Shown: positions 1 through 9,488 of the stretch, one piece after another
How the letters are laid out: each line of letters starts with the position of its first letter
How positions within the stretch are numbered: position 1 is the stretch's first letter
DNA from: Distichodus sexfasciatus
Taxonomy: Eukaryota; Chordata; Actinopteri; Characiformes; Distichodontidae
Direction: 5' to 3'
Assembly (NCBI GenBank): GCA_032718565.1
Contig: JAVGVS010000793.1
Location: 34,264 to 98,263, forward strand
Length of the DNA stretch: 64,000 bases
Position numbers and translations under genes: made by a program
The notes under the pieces: generated by a model
Databases searched by the model: none
Seen by the model: the letters and a program-made list of their open reading frames with translations, nothing else
Told to the model about the DNA's origin: nothing

Positions 1-157
1 CTGCTATGGGCATAAAAGGAGAGAAACTCATGGTGTGGTCCCCATCCTCCCCTGACCTCAATCCTATTACCCTGACCTCATACTACTCAAGTGAAGTACA
101 AATACTCTACTTAAGTACAGTACTCTAGTAAATGTACTTAGTTACTGACCACCTCTG
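1..157. mobile_element. hAT-like transposon terminus (right end, cut by window)
   Basis: From about position 90 the sequence is rich in the GTACTT/AAGTAC words of fish hAT-type termini (AAGTACAAATAC, ACTTAAGTACAGTA) and stops at CCACCTCTG, position 157, the usual outer end of such elements. Only the terminus is present; no transposase is seen. Assignment rests on terminal word pattern alone. Confidence 0.45.
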
Positions 158-327
158 TATGTCAAGGATGTCCCTCTTATTTATAGGAGGACATGAGGTC
201 CAGGATATCTTACATCGTACAAATGTTGGTGTCGGAGAAACTGAAGAACTTGTTCGTCATAATTTCTGCAAGCTTGCTTAGGTGTGTGTAGATACAACGT
301 AGATAGTAACTGGGCTTTCCCCACACC
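158..327. other. Short unassigned spacer
   Basis: No gene or clear repeat recognised. Its last 8 bases (320-327, CCCACACC) may be one copy of a degenerate target duplication of the hAT-like end that follows. Confidence 0.3.
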
Positions 328-459
328 CAGAGATGGGAAGTAATGAAGTACAAATACTTCATTGCTGTACTTAAGAACAATTTTCGAGTATCTATACTTT
401 ACTTGACTACTTATTATTCTGCCAACTTTGTTCTTTTACTAGATACATTTTTTAATGTG
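328..459 (+). mobile_element. hAT-like left terminus
   Basis: Starts CAGAGATGGGAAGTAATGAA and continues with AAGTACAAATACTTC and TGTACTTAAG, the mirror of the right terminus ending at 7895 (CCACCTCTG). Flanking octamers 320-327 (CCCACACC) and 7896-7903 (CAAACACC) agree at 6 of 8 bases, so the two ends may belong to one old hAT insertion that now encloses the gypsy elements. It runs directly into a truncated LTR at 460. Confidence 0.45.
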
Positions 460-648
460 AGTGAGTCCTGCGCTGTTTCTGCTAGCCTGTTAGCCACGCG
501 GCTAACCATCTACCATTCACTGACTGTCTGTCGGCAGTATCTCTCACACGAATTGGGAAGCAGAGGGTTTTTGTGTATTTTTCAATAAAAGCACAAGCAG
601 ATACGCCCGCATTTGCGTCCTCCTTCTCTCACACCGAGCTTCGTGACA
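460..648 (+). repeat. 5' LTR remnant of gypsy-1 (3' part only)
   Basis: Near-identical to 2825-3017. Both contain a CAATAAAAGCAC poly(A) signal and end CTTCGTGACA. The promoter-bearing upstream part seen in the 3' copy (about 2534-2824) is absent here and replaced by hAT-like terminal sequence, so this LTR is 5'-truncated. Confidence 0.85.
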
Positions 649-666
649 GAATGACACGCCATTCCC

Positions 667-1749
667 ATGGACGCAGCGGGCATCCCCCTCCCTGAGGATG
701 AGCTCACCCAGATCCTCCGGCGGCAAGACGAGCAGCAGCTACAGATCGCCCAGCTGACTCAGGCTCTACAGGAGGTCCTGCCATTCGTTCGGGCTCATGC
801 CATTCCACCGGCCGCTGCGAGTCCGGCGGCCGCTGCGCCCACTCCCGCTCCAGCCGCGCCGTCCGCTCCATCGACCACCACCAAAACCCGCGAAGGAGAA
901 GGTGGGGATAATTCTGCAAAGGCTGATGGGTCAGGCGCAGCAGTGGGCCACGGCCTTGTGGTGTGTCCAAGCCCCCCACTCCAGGATTACGGGGCCTTCT
1001 TGGAGCTCTTCCAGGCAGTTTTTCACCACCTGGACCAAGGCAAGTCGGGGGAGGAGCAGCTGCTGGACCTCCGCCAAGGATTGGCCTCCGTGGCGGATTA
1101 TACGGTCCAGTTCCGGATCCTGGTGGCCGGCACAGACTGGGGAGAAGGGGTCCTCCGGACCCTTTACTGACGCGGCCTGAGTTCCGAGATGAGGACGGAG
1201 CTCGCCTGCCACGACCAGGGACTCAACCTGGAGCAAGTCAGCGCCTTAGCGATCTGCCTCGACCAGCACCTGAGGGGAAAAAAGGGAGGGAAACCATCGA
1301 CCTCGGCTACGCCCCCAGCGGCTCCCCCACGGCCCATGGCGGAGCACCCCTTGCTCGCCTTCCCACCACCGGAGTCCATGGAACTAGGTGCCTCTCGTCT
1401 CTCACCAGAGGAGCGGGACCGACGCAGGCGCAGTGGCCTCTGCCTCTACTGCGGCGGAGCTGGCCACTTCACTGATGCCTGCCCCGTTCGTCGCACCAGC
1501 AAGAAGAAGAAAGGGGTACAGGACTCTGGTCTAAGCACGAATCAGTTCATGGTGTATGGTGTCTTGACTGTTAACTCTATCTGTGTTTCTGTGTCTGTGT
1601 TATTAGATTCCGGATCGGCTGGTAATTTCATCTCAAGAAACCTGGTGTCTTCCCTCTGTGTGCCCGTGGTCGACATTGCCAGCCCCATCATGGTTAAAGC
1701 CATAGATGGCCATTCCGTCAGTTTGAAACCACTCCCGTGCACCTTCTGA
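667..1749 (+). pseudogene. gag-protease remnant of gypsy-1
   Basis: An opening frame (667-1170) begins MDAAGIPLPEDE, a typical fish gypsy Gag start with a glutamine-rich helix (QQLQIAQLTQALQE) and a proline/alanine linker. Downstream Gag continues in another frame (1189-1749) with a CCHC zinc knuckle (CLYCGGAGHFTDAC, codons 1441-1482) and the aspartic protease motif LLDSGSAGNF near 1600. In an active element this would be one capsid/nucleocapsid-protease polyprotein. The frame change near 1165-1190 and the stop at 1747-1749 break it. The central Gag block is shorter than in gypsy-2. Confidence 0.8.
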
Positions 1750-2533
1750 TCCCCCCAAACCACACAGAACACGTTCAGTTACTGGTACTCAAGTCAATGC
1801 AGACCTACATCATTTTAGGTCTGCCCTGATTACAGACCCACAGCCCACACATTGACTGGCTAAATGCCCGCGTGCTGGCTTGGTCACCCCTTTGTACACC
1901 CCCGCACACCTCCACTCCTATAGCAGTCCACGCTACATCCATTGAGAGCCCTAACGCAGACACACTGATTCACATTCCCCCCGAATACACCAATCTGGCC
2001 GGAGTGTTTAGTGTATCTAAGGCTACACGCCTTCCGCCTCACTGACCGTGGGACTGCGCTATTGATCTGTTACCTGGCACTGCACCCCCTCGGTCCCGGG
2101 TCTATCCATTGTCCGAGGCTGAAACCAAGGCGATGGAAGATTACGTGGCCGAGGCGCTTAGGAACAGAACCATTAGCCAGTCCACGTCCCCAGCCTCCGC
2201 CAGCTCTCATTCTCTCCAACCAGGGTCCCCAGTTTGTCTCACATGTGTGGAAGGCCTTCATGGAGAAGCTGGGGATCACCGTGTCTTTAACATCCAGCTA
2301 TCACCCCAAATCCAATGGGCAAGCCGAGTGTACCAATTAGGAGAGGGGGAGATTCCTCCGGTCTTACTGCCACTCCCGGCAGCACGACTGGGCCGACTAC
2401 TTGGTTTGGGCGGAGTACGCCCAGAATTCCATCCGCCACTCCGCTATCGGCCTCACCCACTTTCAGTGTGTGCTGGGGCGTCAGCCCCCGTTGTGTCGAC
2501 GCTCGGACTCGCCAGAGTATTGAACCTGAGGTT
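1750..2533 (+). pseudogene. pol remnant of gypsy-1 (linker and integrase fragments)
   Basis: Beyond the protease the DNA still resembles the gypsy linker into RT (for example LSEAETKAMEDYVAEALRN near 2109-2165, matching 6068-6120 of gypsy-2). It then jumps to an integrase core fragment at ~2210-2340 with GPQFVSHVWKAF and YHPKSNGQAE. The conserved SD before GPQF reads SN, so a catalytic aspartate is lost. Further integrase-like residues (DYLVWAEYAQNSIRHS) follow in another frame to about 2460. RT and RNase H are deleted. No product is expected. Confidence 0.75.
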
Positions 2534-3017
2534 TGACGTGTTGCGTCTGGTTGTCTTGGTGACGGGTGTCTGCCCCTTTAAGAAGTTCCCGCCAGTCACT
2601 TCTGGGTTGTCCATGTCATCGGTGATGGGTTCCCCTTCCTGTTGTGTGTCACTTCCTCATTGGTGCTAATTAGCTTAGCCATGCTATTTAACCAGCCCGA
2701 TCCGGTTGTTTGTCGCGTGTCGTCGTCATTGGTGTGTGCATTGCTTCCCCTCTGTCTTCCCAGCCGCCTAACACTTTACCGCTCCGGACTCTGGACTTTG
2801 AAACCACCAACGCTCCCGAGACCGAGTGAGTCCTGCGCTGTTTCTGCTAGCCTGTTAGCCACGCGGCTAACCATCTACCGTTCACTGACTGTCTGTCGGC
2901 AGTATCTCTCACATGAATTGGGAAGCAGAGGGTTTTTGTGTATTTTTCAATAAAAGCACAAGCAGATACGCCTGCATTTGCGTCCTCCTTCTCTCACACA
3001 CACCGAGCTTCGTGACA
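2534..3017 (+). repeat. 3' LTR of gypsy-1
   Basis: The 3' part (2825-3017) duplicates 460-648. The upstream part carries a TATA-like GCTATTTAACC at ~2682, a possible promoter, and AATAAA lies near 2950. The right boundary ...GTGACA at 3017 is set by comparison with 648. The left boundary is a guess within tens of bases, because no full second copy is present. Confidence 0.7.
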
Positions 3018-3570
3018 TTTACAAGTTTGTGTAAGGTTTTTTATTTTTAAGAATATGAGTAATTTTGCCCTCATCTCATTGGCGTTGGAGCGTAGGAACG
3101 AATTGAACGTTAATGTTTATGGACAGTAGTTCGTATAAAGGCGGAAGTCATCAAATGCGCGTGCTGATTTTTGCGGCAAAAATCAGCATTTTTGCCGCAC
3201 CTAATTTATGAATGAGTCTGCATCAACTACATTAAAGAGAATGGCTTTATTTAAAGTGAATAAAATACCCTACTTACTGGAGTTCAACATTAATTGAGCC
3301 GCAGCCACACACCTGACTCGTGAGTGTAGAGTAGGTGAGATGAACTGGGGAAGCAGGCAGTGGGCCAAACCACTGTGAGGAAGGGGAGGGGGAACTCAAC
3401 TGTTTCTAAATGCATTTTTTGCGTTTGTTTTTTTTTCTACTTACACAATTATTTTAGGTATACATACATATATTTTTCACAATAGAGAGTGCAATTTTTT
3501 AAAAAAATTTTTTTTGGGGGGACAACCCTCGGATGGGGGGGGGACATGTCCCCTCCCCCCCGTGGCACGG
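3018..3570. other. Unassigned spacer with G/C-run hairpin
   Basis: No gene seen. 3524-3561 contains G runs, GGGGACATGTCCCC and then C runs, an almost perfect palindrome able to form a hairpin; such runs are common at the ends of fish DNA transposons. Immediately downstream CACGGCGGCCGTG is a second small palindrome. Confidence 0.4.
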
Positions 3571-4505
3571 CGGCCGTGCCATGTTCACGGTCCCCGGAAT
3601 ACTGAGCCGGGAAGGTAGGTCTGTCTCGGGGATCACGTTTCGGTGTCCTCCCTTCGTGTGGATTAGATCACGTTAGGTTTTGCATAGCTGTGCACAGCCC
3701 CGTTAGATCGCTCCCCACTTCCGGGTTCTGTGTCTACACTTCGTGCACCCTTCCTAGTAGTTCACATCCCGATTAGTCCGCTCCCACTTCCGGGTTTTTG
3801 TCTACACTTCGTGCGCCCTTCCCTGAATAGTTCACGGGTGAATTAGATCGTGGCCTTACTTTCGGTTTGATTACTTTCAGCTGCGTGTGATTATGTTGTT
3901 TCGCTATTGGTTTATTGTTTGATTAGCTCGTTTAGTTCGCTTTATTTAAACCCAGCCGATCCGAGGTGTATTGGAGTTCTTCTCCCTCATACCTTGGTGT
4001 TGTGTGGTTGTGTTTTCGTTGGAGCTCATGAATGTGGAGTAAGTCTGGTTCTTGTGTTCTCGTTTGGTGTTTTTTCATTATGTTTCTGTCTCCACCGCTC
4101 CAGGCTCATGCTACCCACTGAGAGTGGCATTTTTTTACGGACTGTTGCCGCCTCGGACTCTTGTTCTCATTGGAAGACGCCTGCGGATCCGTTCTGGTTT
4201 TCCCCGTTTGGGACTTCAGAGTCCGCTGCGTCTGTTCCTGGTGGAGAACCCCCCGGAGGGGCTCCTTTCGTCGGATTGCCACAGCGGGGGCATGAGCCCA
4301 TCACGTCCTGGTTTTTGTTCCTGTTTTTTTCCCCTTTTTGATTACCATTTGGATTTTTCTTGGATTATTTTGCCATTTAAGACTGTGCTCATTTTTCGTT
4401 GGATTTGTTGCTGTGTTTTTGTTTGGACATTAAAACCCTGTGCCTCCACTGCATCTTTTCCGTCCCCTCTATTTTTTGTTTACACCACACAGCACCCAAA
4501 TGACA
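3571..4505 (+). repeat. 5' LTR of gypsy-2
   Basis: Carries a TATA-like TTTATTTAAACCCAGCC at ~3940 (compare CTATTTAACCAGCCC in gypsy-1), a possible promoter, and a TTAAAACCCTGTG poly(A)-like region near 4430. The end is placed at AAATGACA (4505), as in related LTRs that end ...TGACA before the gag leader. The left edge is uncertain. No second copy exists in the window to confirm length. Confidence 0.55.
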
Positions 4506-4523
4506 GAAGAAGAACTCTCAACC

Positions 4524-5320
4524 ATGAACATCGATGCAGCAGAGGTTCCTTGAGAGCTTGGGGAGGCGCATGCGTGACAATAGCTGGCACCTGGCCTGGC
4601 TTTCGCGGACCCTGGACGAAGCGTGTCAGATGCTCCGCGTCCTGACCTCAGCACCAGCGCCTCCAGCTCCGCCAGCTCCACCATGAGCGGCCGTGGCTCC
4701 TCCACCAGTGGTTGCGGACCCACTCCCCAGCCCCACTCTCATCCGGGTTGCTTCACATGCCTCACTCCCGGAAAGGTACTCAGGCGACCCCGCAGGGGTG
4801 CGCACTTTCATGCTTGCATGTGATCTCTATTTTGCAGAGCACCCGGAGCTGAATGACCTTCAGAAGGTTTCCACAGTCATCCAGCGGTTGACAGGCCCAG
4901 CGATGGAGTGGGCGGCTGCCATCTGGAGGAGTGGGGGCCCGCTGCTGGCATCCTACCAGGCCTTTGTCCAGCTCTTCCAGGCCACGTTTGACCATCCGGG
5001 GCAGGGGCACTCCAGCATCAGGTACGGGCACAGTATTTGAGTACTCACTGTCCTTTCATGTTCTCACAGCAGAAGTTGGCTGGGACGAGGGGGCGCTCTG
5101 TGCCATCTATAGGAGGGGGCTGAGCAGTGAGATCCAGCGCGAGCTGGCCTGCAGGGACGTGGGGCTGACCCTGGAGGGTCTCATGTCGCTGGCCACCTCC
5201 CTGGACAGCCACCTGTGAGACCACCGGCGGCTCCGGTCTCTTCCGAGGCGCCCCCCACCGCCATGAGCCACGGCCAGCGCACCCAGTGCCCCTGCCCCAA
5301 GCGACGATGCACATGAGCCG
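4524..5320 (+). pseudogene. gag of gypsy-2 (interrupted)
   Basis: An ATG at 4524 opens MNIDAAEVP and then stops; Gag-like residues (MRDNSWHLAWLSRTLDEAC) continue in another frame. A long stretch 4693-5040 encodes the capsid core, including PERYSGDPAGVRTFMLACDL and a WAAAIW motif. A frame change near 5020-5045 moves the rest (EVGWDEGALCAIYRRGLSSE) to another frame until a stop at 5216-5218. At least one stop (near 4683) and two frame changes make this non-functional. Confidence 0.75.
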
Positions 5321-7489
5321 ATGGAGCTGGGGGCATCCGCCTTCCTGGCCAAGGAGCAGACTCTGCTGTCTGGAGGGCAACAGCGGCACAGGCGGGCCAC
5401 AGGAGCCTGCCTGTATTGTGGACTCCAGGGACACTGGAGAAAAGACTGCCCTCGCAGAGAGGCACAAATGAAGGTGGACAGTACAGAGCACAGTCAATTT
5501 GTTGTTTTAGTTGAACTTTGTGTTTTTGATTCTGTTCTGTCTGTGTCTGCCCTCATAGATTCCGGATCGGCTGGGAACTTCATTTCTCAATTCCTGGTGT
5601 CGTCGTTGTCTGTCCCTGTCCGTCCCTTAGCCACCCCGGTCAGGGTCCATGCCTTAGACGGCAATCCAGTTTGCGGCACACCACTTCACTCCATAATGGC
5701 ACCCATCATGGTTAACGTTCCCCCTGCACATACAGAGCAACTCACGTTTGTCGTCCTGCCCCGGTCCACCCATTCACTCATTTTAGGTCTCCCTTGGCTC
5801 CGCCTCCATAACCCACACCTCGACTGGCTAAACCACTCCATCATAGCCTGGTCTCCCGCCTGCACACATACCTGCCTTACCCGTCCATTACACTCCACCA
5901 TAATAGAAAGCCCTCAGCCAGCCGATCCCTGCACCATTCCCCCCGAATATCAAGACCTCCAGGAGGTCTTTTCAGCTGTCAAGGCAACCTCCCTTCCTCC
6001 TCATCGGCCCTGGGATTGCGCCATTGATCTCCTGCCGGGCAAACCTCCTCTGTCACGTATTTATCCATTGTCCGAGCTGGAGAATTGGGCGATGGAGGAG
6101 TATGTGGCTGAGGCCCTCCGGCAGGGATACATTCGTAAGTCGCGATCCCCTGCTTCCGCCAGTTTCTTCTTTTTAAAGAAAAAAGATGGCGGCCTCAGGC
6201 CTTGCATTGACTACCATGGGCTTAACGACGTCACGGTGAAGTATATCCACCCACTTCCATTTATCCCGGCAACCATCGAGTGGCTCCAGGGGGCCACAGT
6301 TTTCACAAAGCTGGACCTCCAGAGTGCCTACAACTTGGTGCGCGTGCGGGCGGGTGATGAGTGGAAAACCGCCTTCAGTACCGCCTACGGACACTATAAG
6401 TATCGCGTGATGCCGTACGGGCTCGCTAACGCCCCCTCTGTCTTTCAGAGCTTCGTGAATGATGTCCTACGGGACATGCTTGACAGATTTGTAGTGGTTT
6501 ACATAGACAACATACTTATTTTCTCAAAGACCCCTGCGGATCACGTGACTCATGTCCGGAGGGTGCTGCGCCGCCTGCTCGAGCACAAGTTGTATGTGAA
6601 AGCCGAGAAATGCGAGTTCCACCAAGCGGAGGTCTCCTTTCTCGGTTACCGACTCAGTGCCAGGGGAATCTCTATGGAGGAGGCTAAGGTGCACGCAGTG
6701 TCTGTGTGGCCAGAGCCCAAGACGGTTAAGGAACTGCAATGCTTTCTGGGGTTTGCCAATTACTACCGGCGCTTCATTCGCAACTATAGCACAGTGGCTG
6801 CCCCCCTTACCTCCCTCCTCCGAGGCAAGCCTAAGACCCTCTGCCTCACGCCTGAAGCCAAGGAGGCCTTTATCCTCTTGAAAATGAAATTCACCACGGC
6901 ACCCTTTCTCAAGCTGCCGGATCTGGCCAAACCCTTCACAGTAGAGGTAGACGCCTTGGAGGTGGGATTGGGGGCAGTCCTGTCCCAGAACCACGCAGGT
7001 AAGCTGCACCCATGTGCCTACTACTCGAGGAAACTGACGGAAGCAGAGCGAAATTATGACATAGGCAATCGCGAACTGCTTGCTGTTAAGGCGGCCTTGG
7101 AGGAGTGGCGTCACCTATTGGAGGGAGCGCGACATCCCTTCGTCGTACTGACAGACCACCAAAACCTTGAATATATATGGCAAGCGAAACGCTTGAATAC
7201 TCGTCAAGCGCGGTGGATGCTGTTTTTTGCGAGGTTCAACTTTTCGATCACTTATCGCCCAGGTAAGGAGAACACCAAGGCTGACGCGCTGTCCCGCCTC
7301 TATGATTCGGCCGAGAGCTCCAAAGAGCCCGAGCCCATTCTGCCCCCATCAGTCCTGGTCGCCCCGATCACGTGGGGCCTTGACGAGGAGATCGCCAGGG
7401 AGACACCGGGACAACCGTGCCCCCCTGGTTGTCCACCTCACCGGGTCTACGTGCCGGAGCGATTCAGACCGAGAAAGCTCAGTACGTGA
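5321..7489 (+). CDS. gypsy-2 Pol fragment: zinc knuckle, protease, RT, RNase H (722 aa)
   Basis: This is the longest open frame in the window. Visible in order: CCHC knuckle CLYCGLQGHWRKDC; aspartic protease LIDSGSAGNF; RT with KKKDGGLRPCIDYHGLND, FTKLDLQSAYN and MPYGLANAPSVFQ; the catalytic box reads YIDN (6500-6511) where YIDD is expected; then FLGYRLSARGI, CFLGFANYYRRFI, RNase H starting VEVDALEVGLGAVLS and ending near YRPGKENTKADALSRL. The second aspartate of the YxDD box is asparagine, which should abolish polymerase activity. The frame ends about where the integrase zinc-binding domain would begin. It is an old element copy, not a host gene. The ATG is only the first in frame; the true upstream part is gag. 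Confidence 0.85.
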   Translation: MELGASAFLAKEQTLLSGGQQRHRRATGACLYCGLQGHWRKDCPRREAQMKVDSTEHSQFVVLVELCVFDSVLSVSALIDSGSAGNFISQFLVSSLSVPVRPLATPVRVHALDGNPVCGTPLHSIMAPIMVNVPPAHTEQLTFVVLPRSTHSLILGLPWLRLHNPHLDWLNHSIIAWSPACTHTCLTRPLHSTIIESPQPADPCTIPPEYQDLQEVFSAVKATSLPPHRPWDCAIDLLPGKPPLSRIYPLSELENWAMEEYVAEALRQGYIRKSRSPASASFFFLKKKDGGLRPCIDYHGLNDVTVKYIHPLPFIPATIEWLQGATVFTKLDLQSAYNLVRVRAGDEWKTAFSTAYGHYKYRVMPYGLANAPSVFQSFVNDVLRDMLDRFVVVYIDNILIFSKTPADHVTHVRRVLRRLLEHKLYVKAEKCEFHQAEVSFLGYRLSARGISMEEAKVHAVSVWPEPKTVKELQCFLGFANYYRRFIRNYSTVAAPLTSLLRGKPKTLCLTPEAKEAFILLKMKFTTAPFLKLPDLAKPFTVEVDALEVGLGAVLSQNHAGKLHPCAYYSRKLTEAERNYDIGNRELLAVKAALEEWRHLLEGARHPFVVLTDHQNLEYIWQAKRLNTRQARWMLFFARFNFSITYRPGKENTKADALSRLYDSAESSKEPEPILPPSVLVAPITWGLDEEIARETPGQPCPPGCPPHRVYVPERFRPRKLST

Positions 7490-7895
7490 TAAGACTGAAA
7501 ACAATGCAGAGAATGGAGACGAGGAGTCACACAGACACCAGCAAAACACTCCACATCCCTTGCCTTATCTCAAAGAAATGTTTGAAGTAGTTGCAGCAAG
7601 AAAGACTCCTGGAGAATGTATAACATGTATAACAGAGCTAATGGGAAACTGAGCTGCTTTTTTCCAGTTGTATTAATCTGACATGAGGTCTAGTTAACTT
7701 TACTGAGAAGTGCTTCTTTTGTCCTTCACATGCCTACTTTTTACTTTTATACTTTAAGTAGATTTCTGAGCCTGTACTTTTTTACTTTCACTTAAGTAAA
7801 GATGTTGAGTCAGTACTTCAACTTTTCAGTCTTTTTTAGCACCAGTATTTGTACTTCTACTTGAGTGACGAACGTGTGTACTTTTGCCACCTCTG
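7485..7895 (+). mobile_element. hAT transposase N-terminal fragment and right terminus
   Basis: Directly after the gypsy break the + frame encodes SHRHQQNTPHPLPYLKEMFE followed by VVAARKTPGECITCI. This resembles the segment before the BED-type zinc finger of fish hAT transposases and ends in a stop at 7651. 7735-7895 is rich in GTACTT/ACTTAAGTA words and ends GCCACCTCTG, a hAT-like right terminus. The rest of the transposase is deleted. Confidence 0.5.
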
Positions 7896-9260
7896 CAAAC
7901 ACCTGTCTGACCATGTTTGGAAAACGCATACAACTCTGAAGAAGATCTAACCTCATTGGAACAGTAAACCTCATATCTACATGAGAATCAGTTCACTAGT
8001 CCATTCACTAGTCAGAATCAATACTCAATCTGAGTGCTGCTTTTGATACCCAAGGTCACCCTATCCTCTTGAATAGGCTTGAACATATCACTATCAAGGC
8101 AGTGGCACTCTCTTGGTTCAACATGGACTGCTATAAATATGTGAATATAAACAGTTCCTCAGAACGTTACAGTTAAACACAGAGTGCTATGAGGTTCTGC
8201 TTTCTGTAACACATTTTGTCACTTTTCTTCTTCTAACATTGTAAAATGTCGTAATCTTCAGAGGTCTGCTGTTAATAAGTTAATAAGTGGCCACTGTGAC
8301 AGAGTAAAATCAGCAGTGTTGAATTACTTGAGCTTGAGCTTATTTCTGGACATCAAAGTGGTTGCTGATTTACATGGAAAACTAGATGAACCAGTTCTGA
8401 ACATGTGGCTGTAAGAGGCCTGTGAACATCTAGTTGTATTACTTTTGAATTCCATAGGGGTTTTTTTTGTTTGTTTTTTTAAAGCACGAAAGATACTAAA
8501 CTAAATTGTGTATAATCTGACCGTCTCAGGAACATTGCTTATACAGTATTAATATGTGTATTTTATACAGTCCTGTAGGGTCAGAACCAGTAGAAGAAAA
8601 GAGTTTTAAATTCCATTTGACCCACTTACCTTGTTAACATTGTTATTACATCAACAATAGCCTCAACATCAATTGTGATTCACTGTAGGATCTAAGTTCT
8701 GAACATAATGACACTAAAGGAGACCCGATACACACACACACACACACACACACCCACACACACCCACATCCACATCCACACACACCCCTTCCTAAGGAAC
8801 AAAACAGGTTCTGATGTAATAGGTGCACGGATACCGCGTTAGTCTATAATAAGCCACAAACTCGTAACATAAAGGGAAGTCATTTAGACTTCTATCTTAT
8901 GAACTAAATATATTTTGCCTCATATTTACTCGGTAGCAAGTAGCAGCCCCTTTTTTTGTGTAACCTGTACAAACTCCTTTCTTGAATCGCCTTATTGGTT
9001 GTGTATGCGTGTAAACATCTGTCAAGGTGTCTGTCTTAACCCTTTATGTTGTTAAAATGCAAGTATCATCTATAGAGTGTCTCTAATAGTAGGAACCATC
9101 TGTCTGTTACAGCGCACAGCTCCACAAATGAAAGTAAGTCACATCCTCACCACCTCCTCCCCGTTTCCACAATGAATCAAACTAGTTCTGACGCACCGAC
9201 ATAATAAAAGCTCCTTTTAATAGCCCCAGGTAACCTCAAAAAGGAGGGTTTCTTCGAGGT
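7896..9260. other. Intergenic, no gene seen
   Basis: AT-rich sequence without a supported coding region. It holds an (AC)n tract at 8729-8786 that degenerates into CCCACACA and CCACATCC units. Confidence 0.5.
8729..8786. repeat. (AC)n microsatellite
   Basis: About 12 pure AC units, then interrupted ACACACCC/CACATC repeats. Confidence 0.95.
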
Positions 9261-9488
9261 GTGGAAGGTTTTACAGACAATGATAACGCGCGCAGGACGT
9301 TATTGTAGTGTCACTTGATTCTGAGTTTGAGGAAGTGTCTGTGAGGCGGATAACAGTCATGGCCGGCGAGGTGTTTCTGCCTTTTGCGTGTCAATTTCTT
9401 TCATGCCTGTTATGACTTTCGACCTGGAGGTTCGAGACATATGGAGCGGTTCGGAGCGCTTTCATTTTGAACTTGGCTGCTGTATCTG
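9260..9488 (+). promoter_or_regulatory. CpG-bearing candidate non-coding first exon/promoter of mgat4c
   Basis: Locally richer in CpG than its flanks (AACGCGCGCAGGACG, GGCCGGCGAGG, GGAGCGGTTCGGAGCGC) and ending in a consensus donor, TATCTG|GTGAGT at 9488/9489. It contains only a short frame (ATG at ~9360, stopping after about 18 codons). The next coding exon on this strand with a usable acceptor is mgat4c at 19367-19500, so a 5' UTR exon of that gene is a reasonable inference. No transcript evidence. Confidence 0.3.

Larger units (their letters stand above)
460..3017 (+). mobile_element. Degraded Ty3/gypsy LTR retrotransposon (gypsy-1)
   Basis: Contains an LTR remnant (460-648), a gag-protease remnant, an integrase remnant and a 3' LTR ending at 3017. 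Reverse transcriptase and RNase H are missing: sequence passes from the protease/linker region (~1.75-2.1 kb) directly into an integrase core at ~2.2 kb. Several stops and frame changes break the polyprotein, so it is non-autonomous. The two LTR copies differ by three transitions and one 4-bp indel over about 189 aligned positions, which argues for fairly recent insertion followed by large deletions. Confidence 0.85.
3571..7482 (+). mobile_element. Ty3/gypsy retrotransposon, 3'-truncated (gypsy-2)
   Basis: Order: LTR (about 3571-4505), gag (broken), then an open frame for zinc knuckle, protease, reverse transcriptase and RNase H (5321-7489). The homology stops at the start of the integrase region near 7480 and hAT-like coding sequence follows; no integrase and no 3' LTR are present. 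It is of the same general lineage as gypsy-1 (shared MELGAS and CLYCG motifs), but its LTR is unlike that of gypsy-1, so it is a different family. Confidence 0.85.

Noticed and set aside
4052..4645. 197-codon + strand frame
   Set aside because: Runs through the gypsy-2 LTR and leader; no domain and conflicts with the gag frame.
6524..7114. 196-codon open frame on the - strand
   Set aside because: Antisense shadow of the gypsy-2 RT/RNase H frame.
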